Assembly: GCA_023362775.1 (NCBI GenBank)
Contig: JALMGJ010000001.1
Location: forward strand, 61,163,501 to 61,227,500
Direction: 5' to 3'
From: Charina bottae
Lineage: Eukaryota; Chordata; Lepidosauria; Squamata; Charinaidae
DNA: 64,000 nucleotides
Shown: positions 45,690 through 57,430 of the stretch, one piece after another
How positions within the stretch are numbered: the first letter of the stretch is position 1
How the letters are laid out: each line of letters begins with the position of its first letter
Notes under the pieces: model-generated
Databases searched by the model: none
What the model saw: the letters and a program-made list of their open reading frames with translations, nothing else
What the model was told of the DNA's origin: nothing
Translations under genes and position numbers: made by a program

Positions 45690-46206
45690 GTATATTATTT
45701 ATTTTATTTATTTATTTTATCTCATTTATACCCCGCCTATCCCCTCCCTAAGCGGAGGGCTCTAGGCGGCTTACAATCATCATACATACATATATTTATA
45801 CAATCAGATTCTAAATTACCCGCGCGGTTAGGGAAGGGGTGAGGGAACCGGCTCTTCAATCGCAGGTTGGACTACATGTCCCAGAAACCTTTGCTTCAGA
45901 GCCGGCTGCTGACGTCCAGGAAGTTGATGTTTTTTTCGGGCTCCGCCGTCCTCTGCCGTCCTCCATCGCCATCCACGGGAACCAGCTTCTTCTCGGTCCG
46001 AGGGCGACCCTCCGAAAAGGACGCCAGCAAATTGGCCCACGTGAGTGGTCCCCATTCATCTACTTGCCGGGCTTTCGATCAGCTGGGTGGGCTGGAGCTG
46101 GGGCTAGTGACGGGCGCTCACCCCGCCACGCGGATTCGAACTGCCGACGTTATGGTCGGCAGACTACCGGCTCAGCGGTTTAACCCGCTGAGCCACCGCG
46201 CCCCCA
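45690..46206 (-). mobile_element. Long tRNA-headed SINE (family C) with GC-rich body and CR1-type tail
   Basis: Read on the minus strand from 46206, it has a box A region ggtggctcagcgggttaaac and a box B region gtcggcagttcgaatccgcg. A family-A-like segment follows (gatcgaaagcccggcaagta, then ggggaccactcacgtgggcc). The GC-rich body (45850-46020) has tcggagggtcgccctcggac. The tail gtaagccgcctagagccctc, then ggataggcggggtataaatg, ends in AAATA repeats. Total about 517 bp, unusually long for a SINE. No target duplication was identified, so it could be a composite. Confidence 0.7.
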
Positions 46207-47360
46207 ATGGCTATTAATGGCTATTAATGATCAACACTATTAATGATCAACACTGACTTGATGACACATCAGCATTCATAATCAAATGTTGCTAAACTAC
46301 TTACCAATTGTGTGTGGTGTATATCACGATATACAATGTAAATTGCCATCTTGATTATATTACTTATTAGCTGAATCTGAATATTGTGTGTTACAAAATT
46401 GTAGATTCCATGAAGATTTGTCAGGGACGGTGCAAGGAAATATATTTTTGTTTAGAAGTTGGTAAATGCATAATAGAAATACTGGCTATGTCACTGTGCA
46501 TAGGATGACATTTACAGAAAGCATTATCTTTCCATCTTTTTTTTCTAATATAATCAAAAAAAGGTTGTTTAAATTTCTGCATAGTTCAGATTTTCTTATA
46601 ATGTATTGATTCTCTCCCTCTCCAAGACTGAACTGCTGAATTTTATCCTAACTTCTAGTAAATACTTTACCCATATGAAACAGGCAGAAGAAGTATGCGT
46701 GAACAGAGGCAACAGACATGTTCATTTATATTGGGCTAAATTGCCCAATCAGCCCCTGGATCAGGAGGAGGTTTGACTAATATTAGAAGTTATGTAAGGT
46801 AGTCAAGAGACAATTTTACCCCATTTTTAAATATTAAAAATACTGGTATGTTTATAGCAGTTCCAGATGCTTTAAAGCAGTGTATTTTAAACTTTTCAAG
46901 ACCACAGAACATCCAACCAACCACCCCAAATATATGAAACAAATTTGAATATTTCTTTAAAGAAAGGGAAAAATAAAATGCATATTGAAGTAAAACATGT
47001 TGCGAAACTACCTTTCATTTTCTTTAACATTAATCCATCTGTTATGATTCTTAATGGAATGTGTGCAGGTGACAGCTTATTTCATCAATATCTCAACTAA
47101 GATTTATTAAAGTCTTAGAATCACCAAGATAACATTCAGCCTATTTCAATATTTAGTCTTGGTTGTAGCAAGTGCAGAAAAACCACTTTCATAAAAATAC
47201 GTTGAAGGAAAAGATAGTATGACCAATGCTCATGTTGGCTCATATGTTCAATTAGCTCATATGCTAAAAGCTCATGTTCATGAACTTCCATCCTAAAGTC
47301 TTCTTGTTATTTTTTAAGTAAAAAGTCTGAGGATAGATCTGTAATAAAATGTACATATTA

Positions 47361-47694
47361 GAAAGGTAAAGTAAAGGTAAAGGTTTTCCCCTGCACAGTC
47401 GTGTCCGACTCTAGGGGGCAGTGCTCATCTCCATTTCTTAGCCGAAGAGCCAGTGCTGTCCGAAGACGCTTCCGCGGTCATGTGGCTGGCGTGACGTGCG
47501 CAGAACGCTGTTACCTTCCCACCGAAGTGGTACCTATTAATCTACTTGCATTTGCATGCTTTTCAATTGCTAGGTTGGCAAGAGCTGGGGCGAGTGCGGG
47601 AGCTCACTCCGTCACACAGCGCTCGGGTCTCGAATCGCCGACCTTCCGATTGACAAGCCTGACGACTTAACCACTGAGCCATTGCGCCCCCTCA
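47361..47694 (-). mobile_element. tRNA-derived SINE (family A), full length
   Basis: Reverse orientation: starts with the tail (aaggtaaaggttttcccctg, then agtcgtgtccgactctaggg) and ends with the head (actgagccattgcgccccct). The 8-bp duplication acatatta is at 47353-47360 and 47695-47702. Confidence 0.94.
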
Positions 47695-47702
47695 ACATAT
47701 TA

Positions 47703-47785
47703 ACCGCCCAGAGTTCCCTTCCGGGGAGATGGAGCGGTAAATACAAATCGAATCATAAAATAAATAAATAAATAAATAAATATTA
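47703..47785. repeat. LINE/SINE 3' tail with (AAAT)n
   Basis: accgcccagagttcccttcc, then ggggagatggagcggtaaat, and AAATA repeats, immediately after the SINE target duplication. Confidence 0.65.
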
Positions 47786-48194
47786 GAAAAGAAATATAAA
47801 AAAGACATGCTTTATATGGAATGTGTACTACAAAAACTACCTTTGAAAATGAATGAAAGTCTGTATATTATGCACAAAAATGTATATTTATGGTTTGTGG
47901 ATTGGTGAGATAATGGGACTGAACCTAATGAGGATTCGAAAACTGAGAAACTGAAATTGTAAGATACTCTCATACTGCATTGCGCTTCAAATTCATCAAC
48001 GCTTAAATGAGGAAAAATATTTATTTTATTTAAAACTAAGTATTAGAAACATATTTCTCAGTAGATGTAAGGCATTCTGTAGTTTTTAATTCCAATTTCA
48101 CTTGATATTTTCCTACTCCTTTAGTATTTCTTTTGTAGTTTGTGATAAATTTATGACTGAATGCATATTTTTACACTGTTTTCTTCTTTGTTAG

Positions 48195-48378
48195 GTTTTT
48201 ATATTTCTGCACATAGTGTGAGTGGCTGCCTTCCCTGTTTGTGCCACCCAAGTGGCTCATCCAGCAATATTTGTGACACTTTCACTGGCCAGTGTGTTTG
48301 CCAAGATTCTTCTGTATCTGGGATGAGATGTAACCATTGCAGTGACAACTATTTTGGATTCAGCTCAGAAACTGGGAA
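48195..48378 (+). CDS. USH2A: USH2A exon 14: end of LE module 8 and LE module 9
   Basis: This 184-bp exon has acceptor tctttgttag and donor gtgagt. It completes a glycine, then FYISAHSVSGC ends module 8. Module 9 runs LPCLCHPSGSSSNIC to CQDSSVSGMRCNHC and FGFSSETG. It ends two bases into a lysine codon, leaving the last cysteine of module 9 to exon 15. Length and phases equal human exon 14. Confidence 0.97.
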
Positions 48379-49077
48379 GTGAGTTTTTATTGCAAAGCTA
48401 AGCCAAATGGGGCTGTGATTCACATACAGTAGCTGTTCAGAAGAAGGAAGGTTCTTTGGGAAAGCACCTTAAGGAAATTTTATAGGAAATTCAAAGTTTC
48501 TGGTTCCTTTTTATCAGTATTCTGGACAGTTAAGTAATAGGCATATGCAAAGCTTTGACAGGGTTACTTGATTCAAAGATAAGTCATTTGAATCACCCCA
48601 TTGAAGCAGGTCTCCAAAGTGGCACAGCATTTTGACTGATTTCTTAGCTATATATCCCACCTTTTCTTCAGGAGCTCACAGCATTACTTCCCACTCCATT
48701 TTTCTTCGCAGCAACACCCTGTGAAGTAGGGTGGTCTGGCAGAAAATGGCATGAACCAAAGTCACCCAATTTCCATGGGTGGACTTGGACCTAGGTTTCT
48801 CTTGTCCTAAGGCTTATCTACATGCCCCTTTAACAGGTACTTTTCTCCTGTCCTGAATCTGGAAAGGACTTATATCACCCTAAATCTTACTGCCTTAACA
48901 GTGCATTCTTACCATGCATCCAGAATGGGACTGTGCTGTGCTGTGCTGTAAAGGCAATGATTGGTGTTTTACCCTGGCTGAAATTTGAATATCACCAACC
49001 ACAGGAAAAGCTGCCACCAAACACTATACAGAATGTATCCCAGGGTGGTGTTTGTAGAGCCTGGGTGCTCTTTCCCC

Positions 49078-49199
49078 CCCCCCCCATTCAATTGTGTCTG
49101 ACTCTCAGAGACTGCCTGGACAAGTCCCTGCAGTTTTCTTGGCAAGGCTTTTCAGAAGTGGTTTGCCATTGCCTCCTTCCTAGGGCTAAGAGTGTTCTT
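49078..49199 (-). mobile_element. tRNA-derived SINE (family B), 3' part only
   Basis: After a C run: attcaattgtgtctgactct, then gactgcctggacaagtccct, then ggtttgccattgcctccttc. This is the reverse complement of the body and tail of the copy at 4282-4518. The tRNA head is missing. Confidence 0.85.
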
Positions 49200-49206
49200 G
49201 GGGTTT

Positions 49207-49273
49207 GAGTGTTTCTTAAACTTGGCAACTTTAAGATGTGTGGACTTCAACTCTCAGAATTCCCCAGCCAGAT
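49207..49273. mobile_element. Half of a palindromic hAT MITE
   Basis: gagtgtttcttaaacttggc to tcagaattccccagccagat equals one arm of the MITE at 43547-43681. The other arm is missing. Confidence 0.8.
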
Positions 49274-50470
49274 TATTAACTGGTCAACCTATCAACCAGT
49301 AGGGGACTGCAAAGAGAGTTTTTAATCTGTTGGCAGACATCTCTTGGTCGTCTGGATATGTGCAACCAAAATGTAGCCACTGGATAAGTATTGAAGAGCT
49401 GGATTTTGAGAAAGTGGGTCTGTTCTGCATTTGTAGGTGGATAAACCAATTTACATTTCAAAGTGCAACAAATAACGTGGCTCCTGGCATAAGATTCCAG
49501 GTTCCCATGCAGCCAAATACTGAAGGACAGGTGCAGAATCCAGTGACTGGCTGGAAGGGTTCCGTCCCACAATAGAACTCCTGGACCAATTGGAGCCAAG
49601 CAGATTGCTCACTCCAAACATTTCAACTCAAGCCACCTTTTCCATTCTGCAGGGAATATCTTGTACTGGCATAACTTGGAAATCACCACTTCACACACCT
49701 ACATCCTTCTTTGGGCTGCCTTATTTTTGCATCCCAGGTTAAACCTGACTCTTATTTGCTTCAGCTGCTTGTCTGTTAGTGGTCTAGCATCTATACATCA
49801 AAGAATTAAAACTTACCTACCAGTCAAGCAAACAATGGAGAACAAACTGACTTTCCTATCACATAGACAGAGCATCCCTTTTTCCCACTGCCAGATCCTG
49901 AACCATCATAGCAGGGTTTGAACCAATTCCTGCTACTTTATTGGCTATGTGGGAAATAATTTTAAAAACTAAGAACACGTCTAGACTGCCAAATTAAAGT
50001 GATTTCTGCAGTCTGTGAGACAGCATGAAAGTATGCTGGCTTCAAGTGTGCTGTCTGCATCTTGAACCCTTTTTGTGCCTCAGCGACAAGATAAAATGGG
50101 GGCTTTGTTAACAAGAGAAGTGGGTGGATGAGAGAGGTGGAATGGGAAATGGGAACCATGGGTCTTCTGCCAGTTCTCTGATCCCATGCATTGATCAGTC
50201 CATGGGATCAGAGAACTGGGTTCAAAGGAGCCATTCTCCCCTGCTTCTCCTCCCACCAATGGCAAGAAAAATGAGGGTGGATAGATGGGGGGGGGGCACT
50301 GGCACTGGTCCCAGTTCTCCCAGTAAACAGCAAAGTTCTGCCCCTTTTACTGTATGGGAGTGACATCTGAAGAGCTACTTCCCTCACTTTCCTCCTCAAG
50401 GGGAAGGAAATGGGGTGGAAACATCTCTTTATCTGGCAACCAATGAAGTAAACTGCCCTCTCCCCATGGA

Positions 50471-50666
50471 TAGACTGACCATACGTCCCATTTTGAATGG
50501 GAGAGTCCCTTTTTTTAAACAACTCCCGACTGTCCCGTCTTTTTAAGAAAAATATCCATTTTGTCCCGTTTTTGAAAGTCCCCGCATCGAAGTGCACCCA
50601 CTTTGTCCGGCGAGCCATGGGTAGTTTAGGGTCCCATTTTCCCCCCAAGGAAATATGGTCAGCCTA
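50471..50666. mobile_element. 196-bp MITE with TAGNCTGACCATA ends
   Basis: The ends tagactgaccatacgtccc and aaatatggtcagccta are inverted repeats of about 13 bp. The 8-bp duplication cccatgga is at 50463-50470 and 50667-50674. The interior repeats gtcccgtttttt-like text several times. The 8-bp duplication suggests the hAT superfamily. It is unlike the other MITEs here. Confidence 0.85.
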
Positions 50667-53604
50667 CCCATGGATTAAGTGCTGCAGTCCCTAATCCAGC
50701 AGAAGCATAGGAGAAACACATTTTTACACTTCTCCAACAATCTTCCAGATTTCTTTGTTGATCCCCACCATCAGGGATTAGAGAGGGAGCTGTGTGTGCA
50801 GCTGTCTCAGATGGTCAATAGGAGTATGGCCCTGTGCCCCAACTTCACCTTAATACAAGGTGCTGTATGCTGGAGGATATTGGACAATAGTAGTAGCAAT
50901 TCTTATGTCAAGTTGTGGCCAAATATTGAAAGTACTTTGATACAGTAAATCAACAAGCTGAAATATCTTACTCTTGGGCCTCAGATACAATAGGAGATTA
51001 GTAATTTGGTCTACTTTACATGGTTCAAGGATTTCTGAACTAATTTTCTTTGAAGTACATTATGTCATTCAAATTGTGGTGTTCTTTTTCTGGTTTAAAT
51101 TATTCTGATGAGCTGGTGATGAATACTGGGAGAAACTATTCTCTAATTCCACTGCCCGAGATACATTAAACCCTTTCACCTACGATAAAAGCTAGTAGTA
51201 AATAGGTCAAGAAAAAATAAAGTACAACATACTGTAAAATGAATATATCACATAGCACACTCAATTTTTATATACTTCTCAAAAACTAAAACCAAAACAT
51301 TATGTATTGTTATGTTCAGAGATCAAACAGGATCTCTATGTGGAAGGGGATTTAGCTTGACTTTCTACAGATGAAAGAATTTAATACAGTTTGGGAAAAA
51401 GTACCCTTTGTGCTTGACTGTGAAAGGAAAGAAATGACAGTGTTGTAGTTTCAAGAAAGAAAGAATATTTTTTATTATTATTTAGTCCCAAAGGGATATT
51501 ATTCCATAAAACAAATTTGCAGCTTATTTTGCTGCCTTAGCTTTTATCAGCCTTTTAAAGGGTGTTGAACTCAGGAGATCACACAATAAGAGTTACTAAA
51601 AAACAGCCAACAACAACTCCTTTTAAAAAAAGTCAGTTGCAGTTGTAAGAGTCACTAAAATAGTAATCATAAGAGTTACTATAAAAACTGTTTAAAATAG
51701 GCTGTCACAACTGTCAGTTGTACGTGAACTATTTTGTGTAAATTTATTTAAATAAATTTTACACATTTAACATGTTTCTCTAATGAGTTGTCTATTTTTT
51801 TCCCAAAAAGAGACACATGCTGCAGGAAAAAAAAGAAGTATAATTGTATAAGATGTTCACGTACTTAGCTTGGTTTGTTCATTTAAAATATTTCTGGGCT
51901 TCTTTAAGGTGGCTTACAATAATGAAATCAGAATAAAACATTTCCAAAACCAACAAAAAACAATAATTAAAACGCACCATTTCACTACTTAAAAGTATCT
52001 AACTTTAGAGAAATAAAATTAGCCATCGAAACCAAGCACTAAAGAGAAGGCTTGAATATATGAATATGTCTTTAGAGAATCCTTAAAACTGATTGTGATG
52101 GAGCTCAAAGAATGTCAGAGAGCAACTTATTCCATATTTAGGTGAGACACTGAAGAACAGGGACTCTTACCAGCCCTCAAAGGGTGCAAAAGAAAAAGGG
52201 CCTATTCTTGACCTTAAAATAAGACAGATTCATGTGGATGAAAGCACTCCTTCAAGTAGCATGACTCCAAAGCAGTCAAGTCAAAGTGATCATCCGCCTC
52301 CAGCATCTTCCTATATCGCTGCTGCCCAATATAGGTGCCTGCTTGCTTTAGCTGGGCAGCTGGGATGACCTTCATGCCTTGGGTAACCCTGCTGGGAATA
52401 TATAATCTTGGCATACACTGCTGACGTTCTTTGCTCATTCCTCCCAGGGACACACACACTCTCCCTCCCCCCATCACAATGAGGCAACACATATCAAATA
52501 TCATAAAAACTAGCAAGCCACTTTCAACCAGATTTTTTCTGCCCTGGGATCCATTTGGTTTTCCTATCTGTTTATGAAGAGTTGTTTGAATCTTTTACTA
52601 TAGCAAAGAGATGGGCATTTTTTCCGCCTCCAGGAACTGCTGGTCGCATGGAGGTGTGACAATGTCACTAGAGAGAATAGGGTAAAATCTCTTCTTTTTT
52701 TGAGGGGGGGGGGAGAAATATATTAGAAGTATGAATTAAACCTAGCAGAGGCTTCACAGATGTATTTGCATTTATTTCATTTTTTAAAAAGCCAAAAATG
52801 GTGTCACCAAACATTGCTTTTTTGCCACTGAATTTCATCATTGTGCCCTTGGGGCCATGAGTGGCTTATCCCTGACATACAAAAATCTCACTCAGTCAAA
52901 AGCATCTGAGTTTTTGATCCAACATTATGCGTTGCTATCATCCATACCATTCGGTTCCAGAAGATATTGCAATCTGCAACAGCAGAGTTATGAGTGGAAC
53001 AGAAGGTACTTATGGGTGGTTTGGGAGCACTTGTGAAAATTAAATGCTCCAACTTGTGCAAGAGGAAATGCTTTTGCTAACTTCATTGGCTACAGTCCAA
53101 AGTTATTAAGTGTTACAGAAGTTGCCATATTATTAAAATGTGAAGTAAAACATCCACCCAATAGGGCCCATCTTCCATAGATTTAAATTTGATATCTGAT
53201 GTGCTAACCTAAATAATAAAATAGTCAGGTGAGCAACTGCTGCTTATCAGTAGTCTCAGAGCAGTTTTGTTTTTGTCTTGCACTGACTGGGTAGAATACT
53301 ATGTTATTGTGGGGGCTAATGGGGCCAGGGTTATTGGACAGCTAGACTCATTACACAGAGGGAGGGTTAAGTATGCCATGCTTGTGTAGACTCAGCAAAA
53401 ACACTGGGTTTTCAGACTGCCCCTCTTCCAGAGTATTCCAGCAAAGACAGTTGGCTGGAATTTATATAGAAGTAAGCCTGTTGAACTAAGCAGGGTTTAT
53501 TTCTGATTAACCATGCCTAGAATAGTCACTATAGTTCTTATACACAGAAACTTTCTTCAGAAAGACAGAAACTGATTACGCTTACATGCAACATTTTTTT
53601 TTTG

Positions 53605-53917
53605 CATGTGTGTGTCTTTGAGTCAGTTTTTGACTCCTGGTATCGGCTAACAAACGGAGATGAGCACCGGCCCCTAGAGTCGGACACGACTGCACAAATG
53701 TGCGGGGGGAACCTTTACCTTTTTAACTGCCTGGACTAGTCCCTGCAGTTTTCATGGCAAGGTTTTTTGGAAGTGCCATTGCCATTCGGAAGTTTCTAGG
53801 GCTGAGAGAGAGTGACTGGCCCAAGGTCACTCAGCTGGCTTCGTGCCTAAGGTGGGATTAGAACTCAGGGTCTCCCAGTTTCTAGCCTGATGCCACTACA
53901 CCACACTGGCTCTCTAT
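53605..53917 (-). mobile_element. tRNA-derived SINE (family B), interrupted by a family A fragment
   Basis: Reverse orientation: gagtcagtttttgactcctg at the tail side, then after the insertion ctgcctggactagtccctgc, then caaggtcactcagctggctt, ending at the head near cactacaccacactggctct. The middle is interrupted at 53643-53724. Confidence 0.85.
53643..53724 (+). mobile_element. Family A SINE 3' fragment nested in a family B SINE
   Basis: tcggctaacaaacggagatg to ctagagtcggacacgactgc and aacctttaccttttt, only 82 bp. It is opposite in orientation to its host SINE. The exact target duplication is not clear. Confidence 0.85.
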
Positions 53918-54415
53918 AACAAATATTTACTGTAGGTTAAAAAAAAGTATTGTATTTTTGATTGGATATGTGTCTCAGACTTCATAAAGGTTGAAAGATG
54001 GAATAGAGGGAACTCCCGGAACTCCCTATCACATGTCAGAGCCTGTGATGCTCCACAGTACATGGAACTGCTGCAGATGACAAAACATGAGGGTGCATGA
54101 CCTGAATGATTATGGTATCAATTTAATTGCATACAGTATAGGTGTTACTATAATGCCAGTGATGCAGCGATTGTGAACAATTTTAAACATATTTAAAACC
54201 GGTGGGCTTCCTCTCTGATTTCAACTGTAGAGAACCAAATAACAGAGCATTTTTGGGTTCTTGGCCAGATGACACAGCCCTTGCTGGTCCTGGCCAGTGT
54301 TCTAATATCATCTGAGGTCCATGGAGAGCAGTTTGCATGGTCCTTTTTAGATGAAACATCTAAGGTTTGTGCTGAACTTTATACTGTCTTGGAGAGTACC
54401 ATTTCTGAGTTACCT

Positions 54416-54422
54416 ACACACA

Positions 54423-54483
<61 letters not shown>
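54416..54483. repeat. (CA)n(GA)n compound microsatellite
   Basis: CA units to 54440, then GA units to 54483. Frames of Thr-His or Arg-Glu repeats across it are artefacts. Confidence 0.97.
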
Positions 54484-54486
<3 letters not shown>

Positions 54487-54584
54487 TCGATCAAGTTACA
54501 CAAATTCATCTGTTTGATCTAATTTTTCTTCCTTTAGGTATCACTTACAATGGTTCTCTCCATTTCCCTTGTCAAACATAACCC

Positions 54585-54830
54585 ACCTTGGTCTTTGAAA
54601 TATTAATTTTCAGATCAATAGAATTATCTAACATTTGTAGCAAATCATTCAGGTTCTTGGCCAACAACATGGCATCAGCAGCATAGAAAGTAACACATAT
54701 ATTTTATGTTCCCAACAAGCATACTTCTAAAATCACTGCAAGCATTCTTTATACATTTAATCCGCAAATACATTTAACAGCCAAGGGGACATCACACATC
54801 CTTGTTTACTCACTTTTGACGTCACATTTA
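54585..54830 (-). mobile_element. Non-LTR retrotransposon RT scrap, degenerate
   Basis: On the minus strand, stops interrupt text resembling an RT core: QGCVMSPWL, then a degraded LLSMLLMPCCW in place of a YADD block, then a region like NLNDLLQMLDNSI with shifts. Probably an old RTE/Rex-like LINE. The family is uncertain. Confidence 0.5.
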
Positions 54831-54970
54831 GTCAGATGAAATGCATGTGAATTGAGCTCAGAAAGCAACTAGTGACCAGTGTAGCTGTTCTAATACAAGG
54901 GTAATATGATGTATAATGCCTTATATAGCTTGGGGCTAGATTATTTGAATGACTACATATGCCTCTACAG

Positions 54971-55208
54971 TAGAGCTTTGCAAACGTTTCATGTTGGTGA
55001 CACACTTTTTAGACATGCATCATTTCGCGACACACTCTTACAGCAGGGCATCATTTCGTGACACACCCTTACAGCAGGGCACAAGGCAGGCACTAGGACC
55101 TGCGTGGAATCCTGGCAGGGCAGGTTTGCAGGCAGCAGCAGCCACGACACACCCAGACACTGCAGCCGACACACTAACATGTCCTGACACACAGTTTGGA
55201 AAGCTCTG
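54971..55208. mobile_element. hAT MITE (CAGAGCTTTCCAAAC family), copy 5
   Basis: 238 bp, ends tagagctttgcaaacgtttc and cagtttggaaagctctg. The 8-bp flanks ctctacag (54963-54970) and ctctactg (55209-55216) differ by one base. The interior carries the cgacacactcttacagcagg block twice in tandem. Confidence 0.92.
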
Positions 55209-55469
55209 CTCTACTGTCTTTAACTTTTGCAAGTCCACCACAGACACACTTAAGATCAATGGTTACATGAAAGAAACACTATAGTGTAAATTTGAGACAC
55301 AACTCTTTATTTAAATATAGTTTTTCCCCACCAGAGTTCAGTTTCTTAAGTTCTTCATTTGTGATACTTAATTATGTTAGTTAAAAGAAGCCAGTGAATT
55401 AAGCCCTACTGTGTCTAACTGAAGTGTTAATGTGTTTTCATTACTTTCATGATTTGTTTTTGTTTATAG

Positions 55470-55633
55470 ATGTCAGCATTGTAATTGTCATCCTGCTGGA
55501 GCTATTAATTGGACTTGTCATCCCATTACTGGACAATGTATGTGTAAACAATTTGCAGCTGGCTCAAAATGTGACAACTGTGTTCCCAATGCTAGTAATT
55601 TGGATGTCCACAACCTATTTGGCTGCAGTAAAA
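55470..55633 (+). CDS. USH2A: USH2A exon 15: LE module 10
   Basis: This 164-bp exon has acceptor tttgtttatag and donor gtgagt. It completes a lysine, gives the last cysteine of module 9, then QHCNCHPAGAINWTC, CMCKQFAAGSKCDNC and NASNLDVHNLFGC, the tenth and last LE module. It ends one base into a threonine codon. Length and phases equal human exon 15. Confidence 0.97.
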
Positions 55634-56023
55634 GTGAGTGGTTATTGATTTGCATTTCTTTCAGATGAATGGGTCTTATTAGTTTAATGATTGTTATAAC
55701 AATATAATTATAATTCTTAAAATTGATATTGCTCACAATAAAATGTATTAATCCCCCAATATTAATATATTTGGAGGTACATTTTGGAATTTGAGATTCT
55801 AGATGACCATTTATATGTATGTAATACATGTATATATGTAATTCATGTATCCATTTGTATGTAATCCATGACAGCATGGATTTGGGTATCAGTGAAAGGA
55901 AACATTTATAATGGTGGATCAAATTGGAACCCTGAAGTTTGACTAAAAGTGCCCTGTTCATACTATCAATTCTACACTAAGTTGAAATCGGTGCAAGCAT
56001 ATAGTAAACGTTTTGCTGGAATC

Positions 56024-56057
56024 AATATATATATACTGTATATATATATATATATAT

Positions 56058-56103
<46 letters not shown>

Positions 56104-56186
56104 ACACAAACACACACACACACACATATATATACACACATATACATATACATATACATATACATACACACACAAACGCACACACG
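56024..56186. repeat. (TA)n(CA)n complex microsatellite
   Basis: Alternating purine-pyrimidine tract of about 160 bp with TA, CA, CATA and ACAA interruptions. Confidence 0.96.
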
Positions 56187-56659
56187 CCACCATAAAATTG
56201 TTTGCCTATATGTATAGGACCTCTTTTATTTTTCCTGATTGGTATTTAGGTGGTACAGTTATGGATTTGATTGGTTTCCAGAAGATGCTTGGGAATTTCT
56301 CCAACAACCTGCCCAGCAAGTCAGTTGAGGGAGTGGTTCACCAGTAGCAAGAGGTGACAACCCTATTAATATAACTGTAATGGGCCGTAGGAATAAGCTT
56401 GAGGAACAGGAGGAAGAGCTGCAACCAGACAACAGTCAGATAAAAGAAATTTGAGTCCAAGGCAGAAATATAATTTGAGAAAACATCTCAGACTTGATCC
56501 TCCCTAGTTCTCATGAAGATAAAGGGATGGAGGGGAGAAGTGCATTGAGACTGGCAAGATTGATGTCAGCCCTTTGAGTTAGCCCAGACTAGGAAACCAA
56601 AGTTATGAATGCCAATACTACTTCTATTATAAGCTTACAGTAACAGAATCTTACAAGTC

Positions 56660-57430
56660 TGAATACACATTGAAAGTCTTGCCCTGGGGGCTGTGAGGCT
56701 CTGGATGGGAAAAAGTAGGATTAAACTGAACCTTAGCAAGACAGAAGCACCGTTTGTACATCAGGGTTCCCCTCTGGTCCCAGTGGTGGCTCTGGGTGGG
56801 TTGCACTACCATTGAAGGAGCAGGTCCACCACTTGGGGGTCCTCCTGGACTTTTGGATCCTGCTGAATAGCAGATGGAAGCCATGGCCAGGGGGCCTTTG
56901 GCTGAGCTTTAGCCGGTGCACCAGTCGTGGCCTTATCTGTGATGTGAGGACCTTATTACATTGTCTCATGCCCTCATCACCACCCATTTAGACTACCACA
57001 TGGAGCTGCCTTCACAGATAAACCAGAAGCCTCATTTGCTGCAAAATGCAATGGCCTGAGTGCTCAATAGCAGTTGCTATATTACACCTGTACTGTGGGC
57101 CCTGCATGGGCTCCCTGTTAGCTTCCAAATACAATTCAAAGTGTTGGTTTAAGGCTTAAACTTTAAGTGATACAACCTTTTCTGGCTTGGGTCCAAGTTA
57201 CTTACAGGACCAATGTCCCCACTGGAGGCAGGCCCACCAGGAGAAGCACATGGTTGTTTTCCATTGCATGAGGTTGAGGGGGTTGAAGCCCAGAAATGTT
57301 CCTTTTCTGTGTTAGGGTCATTCCTTTGCAAAGGCTTCCCATTAGAAGTTCAATTACCTCTGACATTATCTTCCTTCCAGAATAAGTTGAAGATGGAACT
57401 CTTCCAGAGGGCATTTAGGGTATAACACCA
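56660..57430 (+). mobile_element. CR1-clade LINE, C-terminal ORF2, degenerate
   Basis: Plus-strand traces include VHHLGVLLDF, then a 'FAQLR..' equivalent region, then SGLGPSYLQDQ, then KLKMELFQRAF near the end. The order matches CR1-type C-termini. Frames are broken. Confidence 0.75.

Larger units (their letters stand above)
45048..48194 (+). other. USH2A: USH2A intron 13
   Basis: This 3.1-kb intron contains an RTE-type LINE end (45455-45680), a long SINE with GC-rich body (45690-46206), a family A SINE (47361-47694) and a LINE/SINE tail (47703-47785). A short tandem block of ctattaatg units at 46207-46256 follows the long SINE. The stretch 46257-47360 shows nothing recognisable. Confidence 0.85.
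48379..55469 (+). other. USH2A: USH2A intron 14
   Basis: This 7.1-kb intron contains: a possible old CR1/MIR-like repeat (48650-48830, with acaccctgtgaagtagggtg and gaaccaaagtcacccaattt); a SINE tail and half hAT MITE (49078-49273); a short hairpin (50170-50219); a 196-bp MITE (50471-50666); a possible CR1-type 3' region (about 51880-52400); a SINE nested in a SINE (53605-53917); a CA/GA microsatellite (54416-54483); a LINE RT scrap (54585-54830); and a hAT MITE (54971-55208). I see nothing in 50667-51879 or 52580-53600. Confidence 0.8.

Noticed and set aside
48650..48830. Possible MIR/CR1-type old repeat (acaccctgtgaagtagggtg)
   Set aside because: The resemblance to a common reptile repeat is real but weak. 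Limits and family are not clear enough for a feature entry.
51880..52520. Possible CR1-type 3' region and a 100-codon minus-strand frame
   Set aside because: Only general similarity to CR1 tails. The frame has no domain and I could not fix boundaries.
54269..54581. Open frames with Thr-His and Arg-Glu runs
   Set aside because: Translation of the CA/GA microsatellite.
55949..56347. Open frames of Thr-His, Ile-Tyr and Cys-Val repeats
   Set aside because: Translation of the TA/CA microsatellite.
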